Assembly (NCBI RefSeq): GCF_022376445.1
Contig: NW_025954965.1
Span: 434,001-498,000 of the forward strand
Length of the DNA stretch: 64,000 bases
From: Fomitopsis serialis
Taxonomy: Eukaryota; Basidiomycota; Agaricomycetes; Polyporales; Fomitopsidaceae
Direction: 5' to 3'
The notes under the pieces were generated by a model that saw only the letters and a program-made list of their open reading frames with translations, was not told where the DNA came from and ran no database searches. Shown here piece by piece: positions 23,302 through 35,628 of the stretch (its first letter is position 1; each line of letters begins with the position of its first letter). Made by a program: the position numbers and the translations under genes.

Positions 23302-25936
23302 CTACGCCCAAGCCTCCAGAGCGCGTCTAGCGGAGGCACTCACCATCTGCGTGCTCCCCTCCGAGTCTGCAGCCAGTCTCTCCAGAAGCTCCTTCGCGGC
23401 GCCCTTCATCCGCGCCAGATCCTCAGCACGGTCCTCACCCACCACGCCTTTCCGCCCAAGCTGTCCCAACAGTGCACACACATTGGACCGCACCTCCGCA
23501 GGCATGGCATCCGAGTTCCGCAGGACGGAGAGCAGCATGTCCAGCGCGGTGCGAGGCTCGGCGTCCGGTGATCCCTCTGTTGGGATAGCAGACACGGGCT
23601 GCGACTGCGACGGCCTGATGACTTCACTCGGCAGAGGGTTCATGATGGCGTCAAGGACGAGCGTGCCTAGGCCCACGCGCACTCAGCCAGCAGACCAGCG
23701 CGGCCGCACGCGAATGACGCACCTCCGTTCGCGTGTGTGCTCAGCAGCGACAGCGCGACCACGCCCTCGTTGATCAAGATAGGGTACTTCTTGCTGCGTC
23801 CGACGAGCTGCGCGAGCGCCGCCGCGCCGGCTGCGTTCGCGACGGCCGCCATGCACTCCCGCCTTTTCTGCGCCTTCGCGCTGTCGTCGGACGCGGAGTC
23901 GCTCGACCACAGCGACTTGACAACATTGACGAGGACGCGCGTACCCTCGCTCTTGACGGCGATAGAATCCGATCGACGCACTAAAGCTAGGATCTGATCC
24001 AAAGCCGAGCCTGCCGAATCGTCCTGAGGCTGTGCGATCAGGGAGAAGACGTTCTCGACTGCGATCGGGAACCACACGAGGTGTCAGAATTGGGCAGGAG
24101 AGGTTCGAGGATGCGCTACTGACCATTCGCATTGCACATGTACTTGGCTATGCCAATTGCAGACACCTGGACACGCTCCGCCATGTCCGCCTTCTCATCC
24201 CAAATCTGGCAGGACGCTAGTCTCTCTATTATGCTCGCCTCACCCAGAACAGCCCTGTTACTCTGCGCCTGTGCAAGATGCTTCAGCAGTCCCACTATGC
24301 CGTGCTTCACCTTGATATCGGTCAAGGGCTCGAGGAGCTGAGCCAGATTAGGCGCCAGCGCGACGGGAGGCTTGACCAGGGCTATGGAATGTGCGTCTAG
24401 AGAGGAAGATCAGCGGACTGGGACAGCAACCTCCGTGTCACGTCACTTGCCTCCCGTAGCGAGGTTCCCGAGACTGAGCGTTGCGCAGATGATGAGATCC
24501 TCGCGATGCCTTTCCTTGAGGCTTCCATGCGATCGAATCCACTGCACCATGGTATCGACAAATTCGCCTCCTGGCTTCTCTGGGTTGGAATCGTCCCAGA
24601 GCTCGTTCTGCTCCCCTGCGACTTCCACGACGGCCTTCACGACGGCCGCTTTGCACATGTCCAAGCCCTTCTCCATCGACGCGCGTTCCGACGGGGACTC
24701 CGCGGACCAGTAGGGAGGGTAGTCGCCCTTGTCGAGGAACTCGAGCATATCCTTCAAGCACGCGGCTCCTCCCTCCGTGCCATCTGGAGACTTGAGTATA
24801 CGACCGAGCGACAGCCTGACCTCGTCGACATCCAAGGAGAGCGATTCCAAAAGGCCGCATGTCTCTTCTAGAAGGTCATAGTCCTGTTGCACCAGCGCAT
24901 GGCGAGCAGGCGACCCGACGAAGAGGGACGGTGTTTCCGTATATGGCGGGACGAAGGCCTTGAGCGGTCGCACCAGATAGGGTAGAGCATCGGCACCAAA
25001 CAACTGGCGACTCTGCGAGGCTTCGGGTGTGAGAGCATAGTGTCAGCTGACGATCGAGCGGGAGGAAGCAATGACGTACGTGTTGCCTCGTCCGAGTCTC
25101 TCAGTCAGAAATCACCCTCCACGTCCACGAAGACAGCCCGCTCCGTAGATTCCACGACTCCAGGATGGTGGCTTCTAAGTCGGACGAGCCCTCGCTCACC
25201 GGCAGTTCAGGATGGGTGAGCCACGATCCGGGAGGATAGAGGGCCATCGACAGCTTCAAGGTCGTCATAGCAGCACGTATAGATGTGAGCCGTGCCTTCA
25301 CCAGTTCTGATGATCTATGAGTAACAATGCATATGGATCTACGCGACACGCACCATATCCAATACTAGCGTTAAGGAGAAGCCCAATAGACGTCTTGACC
25401 ACCTTGAGATCAGGGATGGAGAGTGGTAGAGGTTCCGCCGCTGCGGGTGGGATGAGGAGTGCATAGTTCTCCAGCATTTGGACCACGGTGTCCAGGTATC
25501 CAGCTCGTAATAAGTGTCCTCGGTTTTCGTCTACATGTGCAATGTATTTCGGCATCAGTCGATCGAAGCGCGAACGCACGTACCATGGTCCATGCACAGG
25601 TTGGCGCCCACACGTAATAACTCGTAAACTGCAGCCTTCGATCGAGGGTTGGGTATCTCGCTGCCAGCGAACGCGGTCTTGAAGAGGGAGGTGATCGTTT
25701 GGGGTAGCACCGACTGTCCCAGGAGAGTCTGCTGTTCCACTGGGTGACAACGAACGTCTCAGGTGCACGCTCCGGCACTGCGAAAGTACATGGTTCTGAC
25801 CGTCCTTGACACGCAACTCATCGGCGAGTCCTCGAGCGGTGGATTCGACGTCGTTCCATTGCTCTGGCTGGTCGAGGGGCAGACGAGCGAGATCGCCGAG
25901 CTTGGCGGCAGCGGCGTGCTTGGACGCGCTGCTCAT
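23302..25936 (-). CDS. SmgGDS-like armadillo protein (small GTPase GDP-dissociation stimulator)
   Basis: Armadillo-repeat guanine-exchange factor or chaperone for small prenylated GTPases (family: Rap1GDS1/SmgGDS). The chosen start is the ATG at 25936 (MSSASKHAAAAKLGDLARLP); an upstream in-frame ATG at 26029 is possible. Helical repeats follow: VLPQTITSLFKTAFAGSEIP, SKAAVYELLRVGANLCMDH, DTVVQMLENYALLIPPAAAE, LKVVKTSIGLLLNASIGY, HREDLIICATLSLGNLATGG and KHGIVGLLKHLAQAQSNRAV. The final exon reads AEPRTALDMLLSVLRNSDAM and ends ARRALEAWA at 23302. The junction near 25745 does not hold the expected frame and may carry one wrong base. Cytosolic, no targeting signal. The repeat pattern and order support the family. 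Confidence 0.8.
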
Positions 25937-26170
25937 TGTTGCGCTCAGAGGGACCCAGAGAGAGCAGCTGGGAGTGGGAGACAAGGACGATGCAAAGACA
26001 AGGTTTGCAGTGGGGATTGAGAACCGCACTGACTGATGCTCGCATCGGCGGGACTAGATCTTCATCGGTGCCTTCAACAGCGCCCAAGCGCCCAACTTGT
26101 GGGCGCATCACCCTCACGTGAGAACGCCTCCACCACTGTCTCGCGCAGAAAGTCCGATCCACGGGGAGAG

Positions 26171-26226
26171 CCGTTGCGTGCAACGCGTTGCGCGCAACGC
26201 GCAACGTCACGCAAGTCACGGTGTGG
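26171..26226 (+). repeat. left arm of an inverted repeat with GCGTTGCGCGCAACGC palindrome
   Basis: Contains the 16-base perfect palindrome GCGTTGCGCGCAACGC (26185-26200) within clustered GTTGC/GCAAC words. Bases 26185-26207 recur exactly, inverted, at 26834-26856, and the adjoining GTCAC...AGTCACG.TGTG segment is also inverted there with a few differences. This is either the terminal repeat of a short non-autonomous element or one half of a long hairpin. Confidence 0.75.
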
Positions 26227-26799
26227 CTTGCCTCGTCGGGCGGGACAAGGGGTTACGGGACAGTTGGTGTATACATATTGGCAAAAATAACACCAGACCA
26301 CTTCGCACTTCGCTCCAGCTAGATATATACAGGCCTAGAATAAGAGCTAATACGACCTCAGTCTGCAGAGCTGGGAGTGATTCGCACTGTGACTCAACGC
26401 GCCACATGTCGCTTATGTAATTTCTCGGGCAATGCATCGCGATTCGCTCGGTGGCCGCGATTGCAACTTGGCCGAGAAAACGCCATGCAAGGCCTTTCTT
26501 GCGTAGGAAATAGCACACATTCCAACCACTCAATATCTTCAAACTGAACAGGCTCACCACAAGTGGACTGTATGGGGATGTGGCCACAGCGCCTCGTCGC
26601 ATGTCCTTATTTGGCAAGTCATCTGTCACCGAAGGCTACACACAAGACACATTGACAGTAGCCTGTTGTATTTAAGAGTACCATTCTATTCCTCAGTTTG
26701 TAACCGATGCTTTATTTTCATTTCCAATGTCATAGCCACACGGAGGCGGGACTAGTTCGTAGGCAACATAAGTAGGTTACTTACCCGCAGTGGGTGCAT
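26227..26799. other. interior between the inverted repeat arms, no gene
   Basis: About 570 bases between the arms. One minus frame at 26216-26629 has no resemblance to a transposase or other family. It also holds AT-rich tracts near 26690-26760. Consistent with a non-autonomous element interior or with plain intergenic DNA. Confidence 0.4.
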
Positions 26800-26856
26800 G
26801 TCACAGCGTGACTAAGTGACTGTTGCACGTTGCACGTTGCGCGTTGCGCGCAACGC
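26800..26856 (-). repeat. right arm of the inverted repeat
   Basis: Carries the same palindrome at 26841-26856, preceded by repeated GTTGCAC units (26822-26840). Bases 26834-26856 are the exact reverse complement of 26185-26207. No clear target-site duplication was found beyond the arms. Confidence 0.75.
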
Positions 26857-27611
26857 CCCTCCCAGTCGATCGAACGTTCTCGTCTCGCGCGTCGCCGGAG
26901 CGTGCTGAAGTACAGCAGACTGTATACATACAGCGTTCCGCAGGGGCGCAGGCTTATCATCGTCAAGGTAGCGAATACTGTCTTGTGCACCACAGCATAA
27001 TTCCCCAACTCGCATGCTGTCTGGGCTTACAATTGTGTTCGGTGATAACCCCACCTTCGCACTCTGAGTGTAACGCCGCGTGGGCAATTCGCCGTCAGTG
27101 TATGATGTGGCCATACAAACAGCCTTATCTCTCCATCGGTGCGCTGGGAAAAATGTGGGCAGTTCACGAGACATTGCCCGCACGTCTTGGGCGAAGGGGA
27201 GAGCCCTGTACCAGCACACGCGCTCTGCCTCGGCTCGGACGGGGCGGCTCTCGCGATGAAGACTGAGAATGGGTCCTCTGCAGAGATGTAGTACCTCTGG
27301 TCAATGGCCACCCTGCGTACGCCTAAAGCTAGTTGGGCCGAATTTGTCTGCACGGGGATGACTTTGACTCGATGGCTGCTCTCGTCATGCGAATTGGTCA
27401 GGGGAGGACGCAGCGGACGAAAGAGGCAGCGCTCTCCCAGCACGTGGGGGTCGACGCGGGCGCGGTGCGCGAAATGGGCCCGACAAGGCAAGGCGCTGCA
27501 CGGCGCCGCGCTCCTGCTGACTGTTTTGCCTATCCGAGAAATATTCTCTCTCGCCCGCGACAATGTCCTACATAAGCACATCGCCATTCGTTCGACGGCT
27601 TTCGATGCATG
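26857..27611. other. intergenic, upstream of pirin
   Basis: No convincing gene. Long overlapping frames on both strands (for example a 244-codon minus frame at 27027-27761) have no family resemblance and run into the pirin 5' end. Confidence 0.4.
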
Positions 27612-27617
27612 TATAAA
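27612..27617 (+). promoter_or_regulatory. probable TATA box of the pirin gene
   Basis: TATAAA within GCATGTATAAAGCC, about 125 bases upstream of the chosen ATG at 27738. The same bases overlap an alternative ATG (27609) that would add a hydrophobic N-terminus, so the assignment depends on the start choice. Confidence 0.35.
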
Positions 27618-27737
27618 GCCGTCGCCCTCGCTGCCCTCGTCCTCACCGTTGCATACTATCTCGCTCCGATTCGCGTCGACGATCTCCTCCACATCGTCAC
27701 AGACTCCGTACACCCGGTCAATCCGTTCCAATCCGCA

Positions 27738-29240
27738 ATGGCTGCTCCGATCTCGAGGCATGTTGTGAAGAAGCTCCTGGCCATCGAGACGGCCGAGGTG
27801 TGCTGCTCATGTTCTACACGCACCGGAAACCACAGTTGACCAATTCCCGGATCAGGGCGAGGGTGCCCTTGTGCGCCGCTCTATCGGCAGCATGAACCTA
27901 CGAAACCTCACGCCGTTCCTCATGCTCGACCACTTCCATGTGTCCAAGGGGGCTGTGAGCATCGTCCGTGATTCAGCTCACATGGTCGCGACTGACCTGG
28001 TGTCTGCAGGGCTTTCCGGATCACCCCCACCGCGGCCAGGCAACCGTGACCTACATGCTGGAGGGGTAAGCCATGCGTCTCTCATCTGCGGTGAGCACGG
28101 GGCAATCCTAACATATGCTCCGCTGGACACCAGCTCGAGCCGGCACGAGGACTCTGCCGGTCACAAAGGCACGATTGAGACGGGTGGTGTACAGTGGATG
28201 TGTGCGGTGAGTGCCCGCATTTCCAATATAGTCGCATTGGTATTCAATTTCAGCCTCCGTCAACAGGGTCGTGGAAGTAGGTTGCACAGCATCGCCCCCG
28301 CCCGCCGTGTAGTCTAACCTCTTTCCGCCAGTCATCCATGCAGAGATGCCCGTGCAAGGCCCGGGCATCCCAGAGCCTCGCGGTCTCCAGCTCTGGGTTG
28401 ACTTGCCCAAGCAATTCAAGATGGTCGAGCCCTCATACCAGGAGCTAGGTCCCGCAGAGTGCGTTGTTCGGCTCCCACCTCACCGCGCCGGGCGGCATCG
28501 TCTCATGCGTGTCCGTCTGCTTGCAGGATCCCCGCAGCGTTCCCGGAAGGTCCGGATGGCGGGGTCAAGATTAAAGTCATCAGCGGCAAGAGCCACGGCG
28601 TGGAGTCACCCGTCCGCCCGCTCGGCGGCTGCTGGTTCTTCCATGTCATCTTCGACAAGAAGGACAACTCTATCTTCCAGGACATCCGTAAGTAGCGCGG
28701 TCTGTCACAACGCCCCGATGACGGCATGCTCATCACCGAGGCTTCTAGCGGCGGGCTGGACGTCGTTCATCTACAGTGAGTCTCCGCCACCCGTCCGGTG
28801 TCCCTCGGCACAATTGACTCATATCACCCGCGTAGCTTTCAAAGGATCGCTGAAGGTTGGCGAAGAGCCCAACGCACATGAAGCCTTCCATACGCTAGTG
28901 CTTTCTGGGGACGCGAACGAGACTGGCGTGCAGCTCACGGCTCTGGAGGACAACACCGAAGCAGTCGTGGTCCGTGCTTTCGTCACATTTCCCCCGGTCA
29001 GGCCGCACATCTGACATGCACGTCCAGATTGCCGGCGAGCCGCTCGAGCAGACCGTCGTACAGTACGGACCCTTCGTCATGACAAGCCGGCAAGAGATCC
29101 AGCAGACGCTCCTGGACTGTAAGACGCGCATCCGCGAGCACCCCATCCTTGCATTGACTGACGTTCTGCTTGCAGACCAATTCGGCAAGAATGGGTTCGA
29201 GAAAGCGCACACCTGGAAGAGCCTCATCGGCGGCCGCTAG
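27738..29240 (+). CDS. pirin family protein
   Basis: Bicupin of the pirin family (nuclear iron-binding cofactor in mammals; quercetinase-like activity in some members). Preferred start ATG 27738 (MAAPISRHVVKKLLAIETAE); the alternative ATG 27609 is in frame and adds an N-terminal hydrophobic segment. Exons then read GEGALVRRSIGSMNLRNLTP, FLMLDHFHVSKGA and FPDHPHRGQATVTYMLEG; the DHFH and HPHRG motifs carry iron-binding His. Next come HKGTIETGGVQWMCAGRG, IHAEMP with another metal ligand, GLQLWVDLPKQFKMVEPSYQ, and the second cupin (GCWFFHVIFDKKDNSIFQDI, QTVVQYGPFVMTSRQEIQQT). It ends FEKAHTWKSLIGGR at 29240. All conserved ligands are visible. Introns about 50-60 nt. Confidence 0.93.
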
Positions 29241-29428
29241 TAACAAGCTCCACTCTCCCGACGTCAACCGTCCGACAGTTGTTCGTACGCTTGTACATCA
29301 GAAGACGACTCCGGATCGCATACCCTACTACATATATTCATGTCAAGGCCCCGAGTCATACTTGTATCCATAGCTTACGTGCAATAAGTTACAGTCGTCC
29401 TATCTGAGTGTGAACGGCCCCCGCGCTG

Positions 29429-32400
29429 TCATGGCGGCTCAATGGATCGAGCCCTGTCTGAGAATGGTCGCGAGCGTAGCTGCATATCGCGCAGTTCGTG
29501 CCAGAGACTGCTCCTCCCCATGTCACCGCCCGACGCAGTCGACCCCCCGCGTGCGCGCGACTTCGGCAGGTCAGCCTCCTTCCCGAACGCATACGACGAC
29601 GCCTGCGAGTGGGCGGGGCTCGTCGCGCGCGTCGTACTGGCGCGAGTCGACAGCTTCGGACGTGCAGATCCAGGAACGGGCTTGTCACGTCTCCCTGGTC
29701 GCTCGGGAGACTTCGTCCGGGCGGAGAGCAGGCTGGCAATACCAGGTCTGATGGCGAACGGTCTTGCGGGCGCAATGGGTGCATCCGCTGGTGTGACGGA
29801 CGGTACCAGCGTAGGACTCGTAGAACGCATACGGGTGGGATAGCCGGTGGTGCGAGGACGCTCGATGACTTTCCGGGCGGTTGCGATCGGAAGATGGAGG
29901 TAACGCGCGCGGCTAGACGTTGTAAGATCAGTCTAAACGTAGGACTCAACGGGAAAGCAGGTACTGACGCAACAGCCTTGAGCTCGATCTTCGTCTTATA
30001 GGCCTTGTGCCACTTCTCAAATACCTTGACTGTAGGAAGACTCAGAAACTCTGCATGGAATATGTGGGCACAATACATACTGAGTACGGCACGCCGATCG
30101 ACCTCTCGGGCCTTCCGGGCTTGCAAGGCGTTCGGCATAGCGTCACGCCATGTTTTCCATGCTTTGAGCTTCGTATGATACGCATCGAAGCGCACTGCGG
30201 GCAGAGACTGGGATAATCTGTATGAACGCCCGTCATCTGTCTATCCGACTAGTGCACTTACCCTTGTCTTAGAGTGCCAGATACCAAAGGCACGGAACAT
30301 GAGGTGTTTCTGTCTCTGTACAAGGAAATCATCCGCCTGCCGAGCGCACGTTAGATACAGGGAGGCGGAGAACAACAGACCAACGCACCACCGGCTGCAG
30401 TCTGATATCGAGGAAGCGTTCCCTCCACTTGTCCCATGTGGCCGCGAGAACAGTGGACTTCAGCTCGTCCTCTTTCTGCTGTAGGTACATCCGCCTGTGG
30501 CGCGCCTTCCTGGCTGCCGCAAGCCAGCGGTAGAACATCCGCCGCATGTTCTCTGGGCAAATTGTCAGCTGCTGTGAGAACCAAGTGGTACATGAACACA
30601 AACCTTCCCGTTTGACGTCCTGGTAGCTCTCCATGAGACTGAGCTCCTCGACATGCCGTATACACAACGCCTTCCATTTCTTGAAGGACGTGCTGAATCA
30701 ATGATATGAGTGTGCCAACAATTGACGCGTATATGGGCACTCACCTCTGTACTCTTCTGTCGCGCATCTGCGTTACTTCGAGCTCACGGTCTTTAATGTC
30801 GACGACGCGGTTGAGCCAATGTGACAGGGCGGCCGACATAATACGCTAAACCCAGGCATGAGATACGCTCGCTGGAAGGAAAGAACGCCGCATTACCATG
30901 TCAAGACGTTGTCGAATAATCTCCTCGGCCACCTTGCGCTGTCGCTGTTTCTGTGCTACCATAAGCCAGTCTAATGAACAAGAACATATCAGTTAGTGTG
31001 TCCGATGCGTTTGAGTCAACATCATACCAATGAGATATCGCTGAGCCACGCGCATCTCGAACTCCTTGCGTCTCCTCTCCAGCCGCTGCTGCTTGACGCG
31101 CATGTACCAAAGCTTGAAGTATCTCCTCTGTAGGAAGAACTTCTGAGCTATGCGAGCCTGCTTGATCATCTTCAGCTTGGCCCGAAGCTGAAGTCGCCAA
31201 GTCAAGAGCGCTTTGTATTGCAGCTGCGCAGAATGGTAGTGAACGGCGAAGGTTGTTGCGTTGCGATGGGTACTATGCACTGCACGCCATTTCTGGAGAG
31301 CGGATGACGCAACGGTTGATGTCGACCGCGTGTAAAAGGCCATCGCGAGGTCTGAATTATAAGTGAGACATGCTTCAAGCGCACCATAAAATACATGCAT
31401 ACCCTCCAGCTGTCTTTGTTTCTGGATACGTGCCTTCCAGACAGCCCAAGCTTGCTTGAGTAACCGTGAGTTTCTGACACGATCGAGGAGCCTTCCTCGT
31501 TCATGCGCCTTCCAAACCCTCAGGACGGCTCGTATCAAGAGGTCATCTTGACGAGCTACATGCTTCACTGCGCGAGTCTCGAGCGCCTGAAGAATACTGA
31601 GCAGCGAGCCTACGGAAGTAAAGCTGGTCACCTACACGTATTCGATCGCGGGCGGCTTTCCAAGCCCCGAAGACCCGCTTCACAACTACTACATCGTAGA
31701 ATTCATCGGCCACACGATCCTGGTGTCTACACATCCAGCCGTCAGTGAAGCCATATGGATATAAATCAGGAATAACGTACAGGCGTTTTCTCCATACGTC
31801 TATTGCTTGGCCCATGATCCTCATATCAACACGCTCTGCCATGACCCTCTCTTGTCTGCGCATCTCCAGAGCCCTGCGCCACAGATCCCAGCACCTCTCT
31901 GCCTGACGCTCTTGCACAACATATTCCAGATGTTCGGCGGCCGCATCCAGCTGATCCAACTGGGCCAGTCGCGCTCTCCATTGCTTCAAACACCTCGAGA
32001 CGAGGCGCTCGTTGTAATGTTGTGTGGAGAGGTGCGACTGGTAGGATTGCCGCCATTTTGCCCAAGCATCTTTCATTATCTTGGTTTCCCGGCGCTCGCG
32101 GACGGTTTTCATCCTTGCTCGCATTGAGTTTCGCCAGTCAGCTTGCTTCTTCTCCTTGACTTTGACCTTCCAGATTTCCATCGCAGCCTTCAGCCGTCGT
32201 TTATCGGAGAGGATGCATACGCGCACAAAAATGTCCTGATGTGCAGCGGTTCGTTGTCGCCAACGCTGCAGCGCTAAGCGTAGTATGAGGGTGTCGCGAG
32301 CCTGAGCGATCTGCTCATGGGTGGTCTGGAGAAAACGATTTGATTTGGGATAGTAATGAGAAATACAGCCAACGTACGATAATCCAGTCATATCCCTGTT

Positions 32401-33430
32401 TCCAGACTTCCCAACAACGCTCTACTAGTTTGTCTTCTCTAAAACGATCCGCATCCTTGAGGTCCTGCGCCTCCTTGATCTTCTTCCACGCATCATCCTC
32501 ATTGATGGCGCTATTACGACGCTCTGTAGCAGTAGACACGACTGGGGGCGCTGCGGAGAATGCAGGTGACGGGGACGCGGGTCTGCTCAGGAGGCCTTTC
32601 GCTGCCAGCCGAGATAGAGCATGGGTAGCAGGACGCATGGAGGCGCCATCCCTCATCGCGGCACCGTATGAAGGAGGGATCGTGGACGGTGGGACGCTGG
32701 AGCCGCCAGTCACCTCGGAATCAGCATCGTTCCATGACGGAACATGTCGAGTAGGGACATGGGGTGTTGGTTTCGGGTAGGAAAGCGATGGAGGACCTGT
32801 ATGAAGTCCCAGCGAGTTGGTAGCGGATGTCACCGCTGGGGAAAACGGTCGACGAGCAGGGCGCGGTGTGTCATGGTATTGTGGAATAGCGGTGTTATTC
32901 TCGGTAGTCTCTGGTTCTGTCGGTGGTGCCTCCGTATCGTTCAGGTGCGAATGAAGAGTGAGTGTGTCCTCGGGATCAGTCTTGACGGGACCCCTCGTCA
33001 GTCGTGTCGTAAGCCTATGGGGAGCAGGACTACCTCGCGCGACTCGCGTTGTCCGCTGGCCACCGCTAGCTGTGCCAGGAACATAGCCGTACTGCCGCTT
33101 AGTCGAGTCCCATTTGTCGCCCCAGTTCTTGCCTTTCAGAAGGCCAAGCTTCAAGAGTTTCCCATAGTACACGACCTCGTTCTGAGGATCGAGCCCGCGT
33201 TCGTGCAGGACGTCGTTGTATGCTTTGAACGCCGACAAGAATGTGGTCGACGTGGGTGGTGCACGTTGAATAACAGCATCAATGAAGTCGACCTCCTCGG
33301 GTGAAAGGCCAGCGAGTTCGGGAATGGTTGCAGTCGTCGAACGCGACTCATCGAGTATTTCGTGTGCAATGGCAGGCACGCTGGCGGCTTTGGCGGGAGA
33401 CGACGCACGAGTAGGTTTGAATCGTGACAT
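29429..33430 (-). CDS. SFI1: Sfi1-like centrin-binding spindle pole protein
   Basis: Structural protein of the spindle pole body half-bridge; long helix of repeats, each binding one centrin/Cdc31. The ATG at 33430 opens MSRFKPTRASSPAKAASVPA. A roughly 360-residue exon follows with an N-terminal fold (LSPEEVDFIDAVIQRAPPTS, YYGKLLKLGLLKGKNWGDKW) and a disordered Pro/Ser/Thr region. From about 32,450 to 30,000 come many repeats with conserved Trp/Leu spacing, such as RLKAAMEIWKVKVKEKKQAD, MKDAWAKWRQSYQSHLSTQ, RLVSRCLKQWRARLAQLDQL, RAVLRVWKAHERGRLLDRVR and AVWKARIQKQRQLEG. The C-terminus is a basic Ser/Pro-rich tail (SPERPGRRDKPVPGSARPKL) ending SDRARSIEPP at TGA 29429. Introns are short and numerous. 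Confidence 0.88.
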
Positions 33431-33755
33431 GCAAATATAGCAAATCCAGTGGTGAAGGCATCCAAGGAGCCGACCGAGGACAAGTCGCGAGAAGAGATTC
33501 GGACAGGAGCCTGGCCACACAGCAGTCGAGGACTCCCCTTTGCGGCTTCAACAAACCGTCGCGTCAAACACGTGCCGCGCGCCGGGTCTCAACGCGATCA
33601 GTCACACCGTGACCTGTCGCGTCACCGTGGCTAAGCTTGGACGCGTTGCGCTCCTTGACTTCAACTTGCCAGCCCGTCGACTGCAGCCTGTTACCTCGTA
33701 CAGCCGCCAAGCTCGCTTTCATCCATTCTATTTGCATTGTTCAGGGTCTTACTAC

Positions 33756-35628
33756 ATGCTCCGCAATCGAACGAGCCTCGACACGCTCCCCTCAGAGCTC
33801 ATCTGGGAAATCCTTCAGTACTGCCAATCGAGCGACAGTGCCCGTCGCATCCCGAAGCGTTATTCGTCGCTGAAGAGCATTTTGCGCGTTAACCGACGTC
33901 TGCGTGGCTTTGGGACAAGGCTCATTTTTGGAGAACTCATCTTTCCCTCGAACGACCAGTTCGTCCCCGTGCTTGGACGACGCAAGTTCGTACACAATGC
34001 CGGCGAAGTCAGGTACGCTGTGTCCACTCGCCCTCCAGATAATCTAATATCATGGCCTGAACATTAGATCTTTGCAAATTGGACGCATCACTGATGATTC
34101 CTACATGTCGGAGCCATTTGAATGGGAAGAGTTGTGTCGCTCTCTTCCCTTCCACCGTCTACAGTCTTTCAGTTGCTGGGACGTGATGGCCGATCAGCAT
34201 ATCCTCTCCTTGCTTTGGTCGTGTCCAGACATAACAGTTCTCGAGCTCATCTGGGACCAAATGCGGGGCCTGCCGGACTTCCGTCCTTGGCCTCGACTTG
34301 CGAAGCTGCGACTTCACTTCGCCGACTCAAACCCACCCTCCTCTTGCGTGTATCCGTCGACCTTCCCGTCCTATGACATGCTTACTACGCTGATGGTATT
34401 CGAAGAAGGGCACTCAAGCTGGCTCTGCGCGCACATCCAAGAGGCCACTTTCCCCAGGCTTCGGGTTATAAGTCTGCAGCACACCACAATTGTTCCGCAG
34501 GCGATATACCAGTTCATCCATCGTCATCCCACGCTATTGGAGGTGAACGTGTCCATGTACGACTACTACAACACCGCACTCGTCTTCGAGGGTCTTTTGA
34601 AACTGATTGATGGCACGGGCAATTGGGGCGATCCAAACGATCCAAGCAACGAGGGCGCTGTGGACATCATCGACTGTGATCCCGACGGCATACCGCCGAG
34701 CGAAACGTTCATCACCTTCACGACATTCGCCTTCAGTCGCGTCCCGCTTGCCCCCTTGGCCACGGAATGGCGAGACTGGAATGGTTCAGCTGAGCCACGG
34801 TATACGGTCACCACTCTTGCAATGGAGATCAAGGGCCAGGATGAATGGGAATACGAGGGGTTTCATGTGACCCGGCTCCATGGCTTTTTGGAGAACATGG
34901 CCCCTCGCTTTCCGAAGCTCGAGGTGCTGCGCCTGGGCTACCACACGGACTACACGGATTGGAGCTTCTGCGGATTCATGGAAGCCTGCGCAGCGAGCCT
35001 CAAGCAATGGCCCAAGTTGCGCAAGCTGGCGTTCTGCTGGGGTGACCTGCGTCAGTTCGTCTGGCGTGCAGGACAACAAATGCACAGGCTCGGCCAGGTT
35101 GAGCCTCCTGTCAACCTTCCTTACGCCTTGATGAATGAGCAATTGGACAACATCCACTCTCGATACCTTGGACTGGAGGAAGGCTTTCCGTACACCTTGG
35201 AGCATATTCGTTTGATCTACGGTCTCGGCGATGACGAAGTCGCGAAGCTCATAGAAGACATCGCGGACGTTCTCAACGAGTCTGTCTACCTCGACGAGGC
35301 GATGGACGACCCACATTTGGTGATGCGAGCGTGGCAGGGCTTTTGCGAACGCCAGTACGTTGAACCGATGATGCGTGCGTGGGCGCGGTGCTGCCCGATG
35401 CTTGAGGAGATCGAGTGGTACCCCGTCGGGCCTTTCTATGTGGATTATCCTGTTCGTTGGATGTGGAAGGTGTACAGGGAGCGTGACGGCAGGGACGTAC
35501 GAAGGATGACTGGCGAACTGACTTACAAAGGGTGTCCTCGGGGCAATGCACCCCCGTTCGAGGTCCTGGTCGGGCAGGAGCTGGACAATGTCATACGACA
35601 GCAATCTACTGTTTCTTATGAATCTTGA
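33756..35628 (+). CDS. F-box-like protein with leucine-rich C-terminal region
   Basis: Two exons, 33756-34012 and 34068-35628, joined in phase across a 55-nt intron. The N-terminus LDTLPSELIWEILQYCQSSD is an F-box-like motif (LPxELxxEIL), which would recruit Skp1 in an SCF ubiquitin ligase. The rest (about 540 residues) has irregular leucine-rich repeat-like segments: RLQSFSCWDVMADQHILSLL, ITVLELIWDQMRGLPDFRPW, FPRLRVISLQHTTIVPQAIY and FPKLEVLRLGYHTDYTDW. It ends QSTVSYES. Large families of such proteins occur in basidiomycetes; the substrate is unknown. Divergent to SFI1 with about 325 bases between starts. Confidence 0.8.

Noticed and set aside
26216..26629. 137-codon minus frame between the inverted repeat arms as a transposase
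   Set aside because: No DDE/D motif, helix-turn-helix or other transposase signature; composition looks random.
27609..27737. Longer pirin N-terminus from ATG 27609
   Set aside because: Would add a hydrophobic segment not usual for pirins, and its first bases form a good TATA box; kept only as an alternative.
27027..27761. 244-codon minus-strand frame
   Set aside because: Overlaps the pirin promoter and 5' end; no resemblance to known proteins.
34786..35604. 272-codon minus-strand frame
   Set aside because: Antisense shadow of the F-box-like gene's long second exon.
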